The position numbers and the translations under genes were made by a program. Source: Acidimicrobiales bacterium (GTDB taxonomy: Bacteria; Actinomycetota; Acidimicrobiia; Acidimicrobiales; AC-14). From it: 33,885 bases of DNA. The number at the start of each line of letters is the position of its first letter. Position 1 is the first letter of the stretch. Of this stretch, positions 15,516-23,951 are shown piece after piece. The stretch lies in contig JAODBK010000074.1 of assembly GCA_025463925.1 (NCBI GenBank), positions 1-33,885 on the forward strand. Reading direction: 5' to 3'. Under the pieces are notes generated by a model. That model had not been told where the DNA came from and did not search any database. It saw nothing but the letters and a program-made list of their open reading frames with translations.

Positions 15516-16554
15516 CGACTCCGACCTCGACGCTGCCCGGCGGCGCATCGCGTCCGCGGCCACCCTCGAGGAGCTGCGCGCCGTCGAGAACGACCTGCTC
15601 GGCAAGAAGTCGGCCATCGCCGCGATGAACACCCGGCTGGGCGAGCTGGCGCCCGAGGCCCGGAAGGAGCGCGGCCGCGAGATCAACGAGTTGCGGTCCG
15701 CGCTCACGGGCGCGGTCGCGGCGCGGCGAGCCGTGCTCGAGGAGGGCGATCGGTCCGCCGGCATCGCCGCCGATCGGATCGACCTGACGGAGGCGGTGCG
15801 CGTGCCGGGCGTCGGCCGGGCGGCGCGCCGCCGCGGCCAGCTCCACCTCGTCACCCAGACCCGCGACGAGCTGGAGGACGTCTTCATCGGCATGGGCTTC
15901 ACCGTCGCCGAGGGTCCTGAGGTCGAGACCGACTGGTACAACTTCGAGGCGCTGAACATCCCGCCGGCCCACCCGGCGCGCAGCGGCTTCGACTCGCTGT
16001 ACCTGAAGCTGGGTGAGCCCGGAACGGTGCTGATCCGGCCCCACACCTCGCCGGTGCAGGTGCGGGTGATGGAGGCGCAGCGGCCGCCCATCTACTCGAT
16101 CATGCCGGGGCGCTGCTACCGCAAGGACACGCCGGACGCCCGGCACACCCCGGCGTTCCACCAGATCGAAGGCCTGGTCATCGACCGCGGCATCACCTTC
16201 GGCGACCTGGCCGGCACGATCGAGGAGTTCACCAACGCGTACTTCGGCCCCGACATCCACTCGCGGCTGCGGCCGGCGTCGTTCCCGTTCACCGAGCCGT
16301 CGGCCGAGTACGAGGTCACCTGCGTGATCTGCCACGGCACCGGGTGCCGCACGTGCTCGGGCACCGGATGGATCGAGTTGGGGGGGTGCGGCATGGTGCA
16401 CCCAAACGTGTTCGAGGCGGTGGGCATCGACCCAGAGGAGTGGTCCGGGTTCGCCTTCGGCTTCGGCATCGACCGGCTCGCGCAGATCCGGCACTCCATC
16501 TCCGACATGCGCGTCATGGCCGACAACGACCTCCGCTTCGCGACCCAGTTCTAG
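15508..16554 (+). CDS. pheS: Phenylalanine--tRNA ligase alpha subunit
   Basis: The alpha subunit carries the class II catalytic core that activates Phe and charges tRNA-Phe as part of an alpha2-beta2 enzyme. The 348-residue product has an N-terminal coiled-coil (about 1-90) that contacts tRNA. Motif 2 follows (PGRCYRKDTPDARHTPAFHQIEGLVID read in parts), with motif 3 GFAFGFGIDRLAQIRH. A cysteine cluster Cys272, Cys275, Cys280 and Cys283 (CVIC...CRTC), followed by GTGWIE, looks like a zinc knuckle, known in a subset of bacterial PheS. The ATG lies inside the end of the kinase gene. Confidence 0.95.
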   Translation: MVDDSDLDAARRRIASAATLEELRAVENDLLGKKSAIAAMNTRLGELAPEARKERGREINELRSALTGAVAARRAVLEEGDRSAGIAADRIDLTEAVRVPGVGRAARRRGQLHLVTQTRDELEDVFIGMGFTVAEGPEVETDWYNFEALNIPPAHPARSGFDSLYLKLGEPGTVLIRPHTSPVQVRVMEAQRPPIYSIMPGRCYRKDTPDARHTPAFHQIEGLVIDRGITFGDLAGTIEEFTNAYFGPDIHSRLRPASFPFTEPSAEYEVTCVICHGTGCRTCSGTGWIELGGCGMVHPNVFEAVGIDPEEWSGFAFGFGIDRLAQIRHSISDMRVMADNDLRFATQF

Positions 16555-16563
16555 GAATCATTC

Positions 16564-18942
16564 GTGCTCGTCCCGCTCTCCTGGCTCCGCGACTTCGCGC
16601 CGTTCGACCTCGATCCGGTCGAGCTGGGCGAGGTGTTCGACAACCTGGGCATGGTCGTCGAGGGGATGACGCGCGTCGGCGAGGGCCTCGACGGCGTGGT
16701 CGTGGGCCGGGTCGTCGAGATCGCGGCCATCGCCGGCGCCGACAAGATCCGGCGCGTCGTCGTCGACGCCGGCGCGCCGGAGCCGGTCGAGGTGGTGTGC
16801 GGCGCGTGGAACTTCGACGTCGGCGACGTGGTGCCGCTGGCGACCGTGGGCACGACATTGCCCGGCGCCGACTTCCAGATCGGGCGGCGCAAGATGAAGG
16901 GCGTCACCTCGAACGGGATGATCTGCTCGTCGCGCGAGTTGGCGCTCGGCGACGACCACGCCGGCATCATGGTCCTGCCGGGTGCGATGGCGGCCGAGGT
17001 CGGCCGACCGTTCGCGGCGGCGATGGGGATCGAGTCCGATGTCGTGTACGACCTCGCCATCGAGACCAACCGGCCGGACGCGATGTCGATCGCGGGCGTG
17101 GCGCGCGACGCCGCGGCCAAGCTGGGACTGCCCTTCTCGATTCCCGCGCCGAAGGTCACGGCCACCGACGCCGGCGGCACCGCGACGATCGTCATCGAGT
17201 CCCCCGATCTCTGCGACCGCTTCGGGGCGACGATCATCCCCGGTGTCGCGGTCGGGCCTTCGCCGGAGTGGATCGCCCGGCGGCTGACGCGGGCCGGGAT
17301 GCGGCCGATCAACAACGTCGTCGACGCGTCGAACTACGTGATGCTCGAGCTCGGCCAGCCCACCCATCCATACGATCTCGATCGGCTCCCCGGTCGCGGC
17401 CTCCTGGTGCGGGCGGCGCGGAAGGGTGAGACGTTGGCGACGCTCGACGGCGTCGAGCGCCGCCTGGGGGAGGGGCCGCAGCCCGACTGCCTGATCTGCG
17501 ACGCCGAGGGGACGCCGGTCGGCATCGGCGGGATCATGGGCGGCGCTTCGTCGGAGATCTCCGACGGCACCAGCACGGTCCTGCTCGAAGCGGCGCACTT
17601 CGAGCGGATGGCGATCGCGCGCACGTCGAAGCGGCTCGGCCTGCGGAGCGAGGCTTCGGCCCGCTTCGAGCGCGGCGTCGATCCGGCCGGCATCGAGCGC
17701 GCCCGCGACCGCGTCGCCGAGCTGCTCGGGCTGGCGCAAGGCCATCGCGCGGTGGCCGGCGAGCCGCCGGTGCCGTCGCGTGTGCCGGTGCGGGTGGCGC
17801 GGGTGAACGCCATGCTCGGCACCGACCTCACCAGCGACGAGGTCCGCGCGTACCTCGGGCCCATCGGCTTCTCGGCCGAGCCGGTCGCCGACGGCATCCT
17901 CGACGTGACGGTCCCGACGTTCCGGCCCGACGCCGAGCGCGAGGTCGACGTGATCGAGGAGGTGGCGCGCCACCACGGGTACGAGCGCATCGCCCGCTCC
18001 GTGCCGCGCAGCCCGCAGGTCGGCCAGCTCACGGCGTACCAACACGACCGGCGCCGGGTGCGCGACGTGCTGGTCGGCGAAGGGCTCACCGAGGCGATCG
18101 GGCCGATGTTGCTGGGCCCGGGCGACCACGCCCGCGCCGGGTTGCCCGAGGCGCCGGGCGAGGTGATCGAGGCCGAGGACCCGCTGGCGCGCGAGGAGTC
18201 GGTCCTGCGCACGTCCCTGCTGCCCGGTCTCCTGCGGGCGGTGGTGACCAACGTCAGCCATCGGGTGATCGACGTGCCGCTGTTCGAGATCGGCCACGTC
18301 TACGGACCCCCGCCGGCCGGCCAGGTGCTGCCCGACGAGCGGGAGCGTCTGGCGGCGATCCTGTACGGCGAGGGTGGCGACGGGCGGGCCGCCGCCGACG
18401 TCGTCCGCACCCTCCTCGGCGCGCTGCGCATCGATGACGTGGCGTGGCGCGCGAGCCGCGACGAGCCCGGCCTGCACCCGACCAGGACCGTGCGGCTGAT
18501 CGCGCCTGACGGCGCCGTCGTCGGCGTCGTCGGCGAGGTCGCCCCCGACGCGCTGTCGGCGCACGACCTCACCGGTCGGGCCGGCTGGATCGACCTCGAC
18601 CTCGGGGTGCTGTTGTCCGGCGTCCCGCGTCGCGACCCGGCCGCCCGCGTCGTCAGCCGGTTCCCGTCGAGCGACGTCGACTTGGCGTTCGTGGTCGACG
18701 ACACCGAACCGGCGGCCGCGGTCGAGCGGACGCTGCGGGATGCCGCGGGAGACCTGCTGGTGGACGTCTGGCTCTTCGACGTGTTCCGAGGACCGCAAGT
18801 CGGGGATGGCCGCCGGAGCCTGGCCTACCGCCTGCGGTTCTGCGCGCCCGACCGGACCCTCACCGACGCCGAGGTCGCGGCCATCCGCCAGCAGTGCATC
18901 GACGCGGTCGAGCAACGCCACCCGGCGACCTTGCGCGCCTGA
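16564..18942 (+). CDS. pheT: Phenylalanine--tRNA ligase beta subunit
   Basis: The beta subunit supports tRNA binding and editing of mischarged Tyr-tRNA-Phe. The 792-residue product shows the usual domain order. An EMAP-type tRNA-binding domain (about 40-145) contains VVGRVVEI and VCGAWNFDVGD. The B3/B4 editing region (about 210-385) contains NNVVDASNYVMLELGQPTHPYD. The B5 domain is about 400-480. The C-terminal FDX-ACB anticodon-binding domain (about 698-792) contains SRFPSSDVDLAFVV and ends in ADRTLTDAEV-like DRTLTDAEVAAI. GTG 16564 follows pheS by 9 bases with AGGA ahead. It ends only 4 bases from a convergent gene, leaving no room for a terminator hairpin. Confidence 0.96.
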   Translation: MLVPLSWLRDFAPFDLDPVELGEVFDNLGMVVEGMTRVGEGLDGVVVGRVVEIAAIAGADKIRRVVVDAGAPEPVEVVCGAWNFDVGDVVPLATVGTTLPGADFQIGRRKMKGVTSNGMICSSRELALGDDHAGIMVLPGAMAAEVGRPFAAAMGIESDVVYDLAIETNRPDAMSIAGVARDAAAKLGLPFSIPAPKVTATDAGGTATIVIESPDLCDRFGATIIPGVAVGPSPEWIARRLTRAGMRPINNVVDASNYVMLELGQPTHPYDLDRLPGRGLLVRAARKGETLATLDGVERRLGEGPQPDCLICDAEGTPVGIGGIMGGASSEISDGTSTVLLEAAHFERMAIARTSKRLGLRSEASARFERGVDPAGIERARDRVAELLGLAQGHRAVAGEPPVPSRVPVRVARVNAMLGTDLTSDEVRAYLGPIGFSAEPVADGILDVTVPTFRPDAEREVDVIEEVARHHGYERIARSVPRSPQVGQLTAYQHDRRRVRDVLVGEGLTEAIGPMLLGPGDHARAGLPEAPGEVIEAEDPLAREESVLRTSLLPGLLRAVVTNVSHRVIDVPLFEIGHVYGPPPAGQVLPDERERLAAILYGEGGDGRAAADVVRTLLGALRIDDVAWRASRDEPGLHPTRTVRLIAPDGAVVGVVGEVAPDALSAHDLTGRAGWIDLDLGVLLSGVPRRDPAARVVSRFPSSDVDLAFVVDDTEPAAAVERTLRDAAGDLLVDVWLFDVFRGPQVGDGRRSLAYRLRFCAPDRTLTDAEVAAIRQQCIDAVEQRHPATLRA

Positions 18943-18946
18943 CCCT

Positions 18947-20656
18947 TCAGCTGATCGCGGCCGGTCCGTCGACGGACACCGCGTCCCGGCAGTACGCGAT
19001 GCCCTGCCCGTCGATTCGGACCGGCCCGACCGTGGTGCCGAAGGTGACGCGGATGGCGGCCGGCTCGACGAGTGGTGTCGGGCAATCGCCGCCACCGCCG
19101 GGCATGTCGCGCATGGTGAAGAACACGTCGAAGTAGGCGGTCGTCCCGGCCGGCGGCGGGTTGCCCGGCTTGGCCGGACCGGCCCGGAGGACGACGTCGT
19201 GCCCCGCGGGCTGCTGGTGCACCAGCATTCTGAGGCGGGTGCCGGACGCGGCGAGCAGGTCGACGGTGATGCTGCCTGGCAGCCGGCACGCCGTCGGCGA
19301 CGGGTTCGTCACCCAGTAGGCGGCACTCCACTGCCCGCCGCCGACGGCGTTGATCCCGGCCATCGTGACGGACAGCTGCTCGGTGCGGCAGACCGGCGCG
19401 TCGGGTGGCGGCACCGTCGTCATCGGTGACGGCGGTACGAGGGAGAGCCGCCATGCGTCGGTGCCGATCGAGCTCTGGGCCAACACGTAGACGGCGTCGT
19501 CCTCGACGGCGATCGCGCTGATCATGTCCACGCCCGATGGAACGGCGCCCCCGACCCACGACACCCCGTCGGTCGAGACGGCGAGCGCGTCACCGGTCGC
19601 CTGGAGGGCCACGACACCCGAGGGCAGGCTCGCGATGGTGGTCGCGTGGCTCGGTGCGGAGCCGATCACCGACGCTCGCGACCATGCGGCACCGGAGGAG
19701 TACCAGAGGCTCGCGCCGGCGTCCTGGGTCTGTCCGTTCGCAACCCGGTAGCTGGTGACTGCGGCGAGGGAGCGCGACCCGCGCTGCCCCAGCGCCGTGA
19801 CCTCGCCGGGGTCCGGCGTGAGGGCCGTCGCCTTCCAACCCGTCCCGCTCCGCGAGGACCAGACGGTCGGCCGGCCGATGGCCGGGTTGTCGGCACCGCC
19901 GGCGAGCAGCCCGTCCGGAGTGATCGCCACCGCGTCGAAGCGGTGCGGCCCACCGTCGAACGCGATCGCCGTCCACGACACCGCGTCGGTCGAGGACCAG
20001 AGTTGGTCCGGCGGCCCCTTGCCGAGGACCGCGGCGAGGTAGTGCCCGTTGCCGGACGCGAGGTCGGCGAGCACGCCGTCCTCCCACGGCAATCCCACTT
20101 GACTCCAATGGGTGCCGTCGGTCGTCCGCCAGAGCCGGGTACCGGGCGTGCCGACCTCGAACAGCAACAGCGCGGCGTCGGTTGCCACGAACCGCACCGT
20201 GGTCGCGCTCCCGAGATTCACGCGGCCGAGGTCCCAGGCCCGCTGCCAAGCCGTGCCGTCGGCCGACGACCAGACGACGGGTTCGAGCCCGACGGTCACC
20301 GCCGGGCTGAACATCGAGCCACCGGCGTACCAGCGACCGTTCCACTTGGCGACGTCGCTGACCAGTGCGCCGGATGGGAACGCCGGTGCACCGGTCGACA
20401 AGAGCGACCAGAACGGGAGCACTGGCCCACTCGTGATCTTCCCGGGCCCGGCCGCGACCGGCTCGCGGCTGGTGTCGCCGGCCAGGTTGTGCGCCAGCAG
20501 CCCGGCGGTCAACGCGATCACGGCCGTGAACACCACGCCGGTCTGGAACAGGCGCCGGCGGGCCCGCCGCTGGCGGGCCCGGTGGCGAATGGCGTCGATG
20601 TCGACCGGTGTCGCGGCTCCGACCGCCGCGTCGAGGAGGTCGCGGATCTCAGGCAT
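18947..20656 (-). CDS. Membrane-anchored beta-propeller protein, sigma-linked
   Basis: The 569-residue product has a short cytosolic N-terminus (1-35, ending in the basic run RHRARQRRARRR) and one membrane helix (about 38-56, GVVFTAVIALTAGLLA). A long outside part (about 75-425) contains repeats of the WSSADGTAW / WRTTDGTHW / WSSTDAVSW / WSSRSGTGW / VSTDGVSW type, typical of BNR-like propeller blades. The last 140 residues (from CRTEQLSVTM) resemble DUF4232. The start overlaps the end of the SigE-family sigma gene by 8 bases, and GGAGGAGG lies 9 bases ahead. The layout fits a sensor or anti-sigma-like partner, but no known anti-sigma domain is seen. This role is inference. Confidence 0.8.
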   Translation of the reverse strand: MPEIRDLLDAAVGAATPVDIDAIRHRARQRRARRRLFQTGVVFTAVIALTAGLLAHNLAGDTSREPVAAGPGKITSGPVLPFWSLLSTGAPAFPSGALVSDVAKWNGRWYAGGSMFSPAVTVGLEPVVWSSADGTAWQRAWDLGRVNLGSATTVRFVATDAALLLFEVGTPGTRLWRTTDGTHWSQVGLPWEDGVLADLASGNGHYLAAVLGKGPPDQLWSSTDAVSWTAIAFDGGPHRFDAVAITPDGLLAGGADNPAIGRPTVWSSRSGTGWKATALTPDPGEVTALGQRGSRSLAAVTSYRVANGQTQDAGASLWYSSGAAWSRASVIGSAPSHATTIASLPSGVVALQATGDALAVSTDGVSWVGGAVPSGVDMISAIAVEDDAVYVLAQSSIGTDAWRLSLVPPSPMTTVPPPDAPVCRTEQLSVTMAGINAVGGGQWSAAYWVTNPSPTACRLPGSITVDLLAASGTRLRMLVHQQPAGHDVVLRAGPAKPGNPPPAGTTAYFDVFFTMRDMPGGGGDCPTPLVEPAAIRVTFGTTVGPVRIDGQGIAYCRDAVSVDGPAAIS

Positions 20657-21170
20657 GGCCGACGACCTCCTCCAGGTCCACCGCCAGCTCGTCCCGGAGG
20701 GCGCCGATCGCCTTCGACGTGAGCGACTTCACCGTCCCTGGTGCGCACCGCATCGCCATCGCGGTGTCGTCGACCGTGAGATCCGCGAAGTACCGAAGGA
20801 CGAGCGCCGCTCGCTGTCGAGGTGGCAACGCCCGCACGGCCGTGCGGACCGCGAGCGCGTCGATGGCGTCGGTGCGGTGGGCCGGCGGGCGCCGGCTGGT
20901 GATGCGGTCCATCGCGGCCCGCTCGCGTCGCCGGCGGCGGAAGCGGCTGGCGGTCAGGTTGAAGGCGACGCGGAAGACCCACGCTTCCGGGGACTCCGAC
21001 GCGCGCACGCGATCCCACCGTTCCCACGCGCGAGCCAGGGCCTCTTGCGCGATCTCCGACGCCACGTCGGGGTCGCCGCAGTGGAGTGTCAACGTCCCGA
21101 CGAGCCGAGGGTGCAGGCGTTCGCACAACATCGTGAGCTCCTCGGCCGGATCATCGGGCATCCCCTCCAT
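20649..21170 (-). CDS. SigE-family ECF RNA polymerase sigma factor
   Basis: The 173-residue sigma factor has region 2 (about 20-85; GDPDVASEIAQEALARAWERWDRV and SPEAWVFRVAFNLTASRFRRRRRE read in parts). It also has region 4 (about 110-165; ALPPRQRAALVLRYFADLTVDDTAMAMRCAPGTVKSLTSKAIGALR). It belongs to the SigE-like ECF group that in actinobacteria is followed by a membrane protein gene, as here. Starts at 21170 and 21161 are possible. ATG 21131 has the best ribosome-binding site (GAGGAG 6 bases before) and would give 160 residues that still cover region 2. Its target promoter is not evident. Confidence 0.9.
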   Translation of the reverse strand: MEGMPDDPAEELTMLCERLHPRLVGTLTLHCGDPDVASEIAQEALARAWERWDRVRASESPEAWVFRVAFNLTASRFRRRRRERAAMDRITSRRPPAHRTDAIDALAVRTAVRALPPRQRAALVLRYFADLTVDDTAMAMRCAPGTVKSLTSKAIGALRDELAVDLEEVVGHA

Positions 21171-21203
21171 TAGACGCCCGAGCGCCCAGTCCGGTTCACT
21201 CCG

Positions 21204-22364
21204 TCATGCGGTGACCTCGGCCAGACGCTTCGCGAGGTAGCGGCGTTCGGCGTCCGACGTCGTGAGGGCCAGCGCCTCGCGGTACGCCGCCGCCGCTTCG
21301 GCGCCGCGATCGAGCCGGCGAAGGAGGTCGGCGCGGGCCGCGGGCAGGAGGTGGTACCCGGCGAGCGAGCCCGACGCCGTCAGCCCGTCGACCAGCTCCA
21401 GCCCGGCGGCCGGACCGTCGGCCATGGCCACCGCGACCGCCCGGTTCAGCTCGACCACCGGCGAATTCACCATTCGCCCGAGCTCGCGGTACAGCCCGGC
21501 GATCTCGGCCCAATCGGTCGCGCCCGCCTCGGCGGCGCGGGCGTGGCACGCCGCGATCGCCGCCTGCACCTGGTACGGGCCCGGCCGACCGCGCCGCAAC
21601 GCCGCGTCGAGCACCGCCACCCCTTCGTCGATGGCGGCCCGGTCCCATCGCGAGCGGTCCTGGTCGTCCAGCAGGACCAGCTCACCACCGGCGTCGGTGC
21701 GGGTGTCGCGACGGGAGTCCTGCAGGAGCAGCAGCGCCAGCAACCCGAGGGCTTCCGGCTCGACCGGCATGAGCTGCCCGATCAGGCGGGCCAGCCGGAT
21801 CGCCTCGTCGCACAGGATCGTCCGTACCAGTTCGGCGCCCGCGGTGGCCGAGTACCCCTCGTTGAACAAGAGGTACACCACCGCCAGCACCGCGCCGGTG
21901 CGCTCGGGCAACAGATGGCCGGGCGGGACGCGGTAGGGGATGGCGGCGTTGCGGATCTTGCGCTTGGCCCGCACCAGCCGTTGCGCCATCGTCGGCTCCG
22001 GCACGAGGAAGGCGCGCGCGATCTCGGCGGTCGTGAGGCCGGCGAGGGTGCGCAGGGTCAGCGCGACCTGCGCGTCCAGCGCGAGCGCGGGATGGCAGCA
22101 CGTGAAGATGAGGCGGAGGCGGTCGTCGCCGATGCCGTCGTCCTGGACGTCGGGCCAGTGGTCATCGGACGACATCACCGCAACCTCCTGCAACTTGGCC
22201 GCCCCGGTGGCGGCGCGGCGCAGCCGGTCGATGGCGCGGTGTCGCGCCGCGGTGGTGAGCCACGCCCCCGGATTGCGCGGGATGCCGTCGCGACGCCAGC
22301 GCTCGAGCGCCAGCGTGAACGCGTCCTGCGCACACTCCTCGGCGAGGTCCCAGTCGCCGGTCAC
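21204..22364 (-). CDS. ECF42-like sigma factor with TPR-like C-terminus
   Basis: Sigma regions 2 ([29 protein letters not shown]) and 4 ([32 protein letters not shown]) are followed by the long C-terminal extension of this group. That extension shows [19 protein letters not shown] and [17 protein letters not shown] earlier, then helical TPR-like repeats to the end. A DGPF gene lies directly upstream, as in ECF42 loci. The coordinates use GTG 22364, the only canonical start, giving 386 residues. This start is probably wrong. The frame upstream encodes [19 protein letters not shown] and VVATLIRV, which match the expected start of region 2, yet no ATG, GTG or TTG occurs there before the upstream stop. 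GTA 22442 (overlapping the DGPF stop) or CTG 22451 are possible starts. It ends 33 bases before the next sigma gene. Confidence 0.88.
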   Translation of the reverse strand: MTGDWDLAEECAQDAFTLALERWRRDGIPRNPGAWLTTAARHRAIDRLRRAATGAAKLQEVAVMSSDDHWPDVQDDGIGDDRLRLIFTCCHPALALDAQVALTLRTLAGLTTAEIARAFLVPEPTMAQRLVRAKRKIRNAAIPYRVPPGHLLPERTGAVLAVVYLLFNEGYSATAGAELVRTILCDEAIRLARLIGQLMPVEPEALGLLALLLLQDSRRDTRTDAGGELVLLDDQDRSRWDRAAIDEGVAVLDAALRRGRPGPYQVQAAIAACHARAAEAGATDWAEIAGLYRELGRMVNSPVVELNRAVAVAMADGPAAGLELVDGLTASGSLAGYHLLPAARADLLRRLDRGAEAAAAYREALALTTSDAERRYLAKRLAEVTA

Positions 22365-22438
22365 CCGGATCAGGGTCGCGACGACCTGTCCCCATTCCGC
22401 CCGGAAGGCGCCGGCGACTGCGGCCTCGACGTCGTCGG

Positions 22439-22786
22439 CTACATGTCCCAGATCGGCCGCACCTCGATCGACCCGTGACGCGCGCCCGGGATCTTCGCCG
22501 CGATCTCGATGGCCTCGTCGAGGTCCTTGGCCTCGACCACGTAGTAACCGCCGAGCTGCTCCTTGGTCTCGGCGAACGGGCCATCCGAGGTGAGCACCTC
22601 GCCGTCACGGACCTGCACCGTCGTCGCGTCGGTCGTCGGCCGCAGCCGCTCGCCGCCCTGGAGCACGCCTCGCTTGGTCATGTCTTCACCGAACTGCATG
22701 TACGCGGCCATCTCCGCCTCCGCCTCGGCGGGGCTCACCGCGGCAAAGCCGCTCTCGTCGGCACAGATCATCAGCAGGTATCGCAT
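22439..22786 (-). CDS. DGPF-domain (YCII-related) protein
   Basis: The 115-residue product begins [13 protein letters not shown] and contains [34 protein letters not shown] (seen in order), the DGPF signature of a YCII-related family. It has a dimeric ferredoxin-like fold and no proven general function. Genes of this type are the main targets and neighbours of ECF42 sigma factors. The ATG has a strong ribosome-binding site (GAGGAGGA, plus-strand 22791-22798). The TAG stop overlaps the region where the sigma reading frame should begin. Confidence 0.92.
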   Translation of the reverse strand: MRYLLMICADESGFAAVSPAEAEAEMAAYMQFGEDMTKRGVLQGGERLRPTTDATTVQVRDGEVLTSDGPFAETKEQLGGYYVVEAKDLDEAIEIAAKIPGARHGSIEVRPIWDM

Positions 22787-22819
22787 GTGGTCCTCCTCGT
22801 CGTGTCAGTTCACCACCCC

Positions 22820-22846
22820 GACGAACGGAACCGCGCTTGATCGACA
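22820..22846 (-). promoter_or_regulatory. Candidate ECF42-dependent promoter of the DGPF gene
   Basis: On the minus strand TGTCGA (22846-22841) is followed after 17 bases by CGTC (22823-22820). This matches the signature I recall for ECF42 promoters in Streptomyces venezuelae, TGTCGA at -35 and CG(A/T)C at -10. It would start transcription about 25-30 bases before the DGPF ATG, consistent with the leader and ribosome-binding site seen. It implies that the sigma factor drives its own operon. Confidence 0.65.
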
Positions 22847-22907
22847 CCACCGACCAACTTTCTGGGTGGACGTCCTGCCCGATCCTTTTTCGATCCTGTC
22901 GCATGAG

Positions 22908-22927
22908 TATGCACATTCCTGTATAGT
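22908..22927 (+). promoter_or_regulatory. argC promoter with candidate ArgR operator
   Basis: TATAGT (22922-22927), the best -10 in the window, lies 7 bases before the argC GTG and predicts a leaderless arg operon mRNA. An inverted repeat TATGCA (22908-22913), CATTCC, TGTATA (22920-22925) overlaps the -10, in an AT-rich island inside GC-rich DNA. ArgR operators are AT-rich inverted repeats placed over the promoter, and argR is in this operon, so this is the likely operator. The match to a formal ARG-box model was not scored. The remaining part of the 22787-22934 gap holds the divergent DGPF promoter. Confidence 0.55.
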
Positions 22928-22934
22928 TGCCCCC

Positions 22935-23951
22935 GTGGCCACCATCGGCATCGTCGGGGCGTCCGGCTACGCGGGCGCCGAGCTGCTGCGGCTCTGCGCC
23001 GGCCATCCGTCGGTCGACGTCGCCTGGGCGACCGCCGACACCCATGCGGGCACCGCGGTCGCCGAGCTGTACCCGAGCCTGGCCGCGGCCTACCCGGGCC
23101 TGGTGTTCGAGCGGTACGACCCGGCGCGGCTCGCCGGTCTCGACCTGGTCTTCTTCGCGCTGCCGCACGGCGAGTCGCAGCAGCTCGCGGGCGGCGCGCT
23201 GGCCGCCGGTGTCAAGGTCGTGGACCTGGCGGCCGACTTCCGCCTGCACGACGCCGGGATGTACCCGCGGTGGTACCGCGAAGCCCATGGTTCGCCAGAC
23301 CTGCTCGATCGGTTCGCGTACGGCCTGCCCGAGCTGTTTCGCGACGACGTGGTCAAGGCGGAGGCGGTCGCGGCGCCGGGTTGCTATCCCACGGCCTCGG
23401 CGTTGGCGCTGGCGCCGCTCGCCCGGGCCGGGGTGATCGAGCCGGCCGGTGTCATCGTCGACGCGGCGTCCGGCGTGTCCGGCGCGGGCCGCGCCCTCAA
23501 GCACACGTCGCACTACGGCACCGTCAACGAGGACTTCACCGCGTACGGTCTCCTCGATCACCGGCACACCCCCGAGATCGAGCAGGCGACCGGACTGCAG
23601 GTGTTGTTCACGCCGCACCTGGCCCCGATGACGCGCGGGGTCCTCGCCACCTGTTACGCCCGGCCGGCACGGACGACGAGCACCGCCGACGTCATCGGTG
23701 TCCTGGCCGATTCCTACGCGGGCGAGCCGTTCGTCGTCGTGGGCACCGCCTCCCCGTCGACCAAGGCGACGCTCGGATCGAACACCGCGCACCTCACCGC
23801 TCGGTTCGACGAGCGCACCGGCTGGGTGATCGCGTTGTGCGCCATCGACAACCTCGTCAAGGGCGCATCGGGCCAGGCACTCCAGTGCGCCAACATCCTG
23901 CTGGATCTGCCGGAGACCACCGGCCTCAGCGCGGTCGGGGTGTATCCGTGA
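22935..23951 (+). CDS. argC: N-acetyl-gamma-glutamyl-phosphate reductase
   Basis: ArgC reduces N-acetylglutamyl phosphate to the semialdehyde using NADPH. The 338-residue product has the Rossmann start IGIVGASGYAGAELLRL, the catalytic Cys in AAPGCYPTASALAL, and HTSHYGTVNEDFTAYG and FTPHLAPMTRGVLAT. GTG 22935 is chosen because it follows the -10 by 7 bases and begins directly with the glycine-rich loop strand. The frame is open far upstream, but that part covers the divergent DGPF gene. The stop overlaps argJ as GTGA. Confidence 0.96.
   Translation: MATIGIVGASGYAGAELLRLCAGHPSVDVAWATADTHAGTAVAELYPSLAAAYPGLVFERYDPARLAGLDLVFFALPHGESQQLAGGALAAGVKVVDLAADFRLHDAGMYPRWYREAHGSPDLLDRFAYGLPELFRDDVVKAEAVAAPGCYPTASALALAPLARAGVIEPAGVIVDAASGVSGAGRALKHTSHYGTVNEDFTAYGLLDHRHTPEIEQATGLQVLFTPHLAPMTRGVLATCYARPARTTSTADVIGVLADSYAGEPFVVVGTASPSTKATLGSNTAHLTARFDERTGWVIALCAIDNLVKGASGQALQCANILLDLPETTGLSAVGVYP

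Noticed and set aside
13269-16091. A 940-codon open frame on the minus strand
   Set aside because: It lies opposite rplT, the SpoU methylase, the kinase and pheS, all with strong family motifs. Its sequence is low-complexity, as expected for the shadow frame of GC-rich genes.
16318-16375. Cysteine cluster in PheS as a novel insertion
   Set aside because: A CxxC-CxxC zinc-knuckle followed by GTGWIE is already known in many bacterial PheS proteins, including those of Bacillus type.
16558-19095. An 845-codon open frame on the minus strand
   Set aside because: It is the shadow of pheT, with no recognisable domain and Arg/Asp/His-rich composition.
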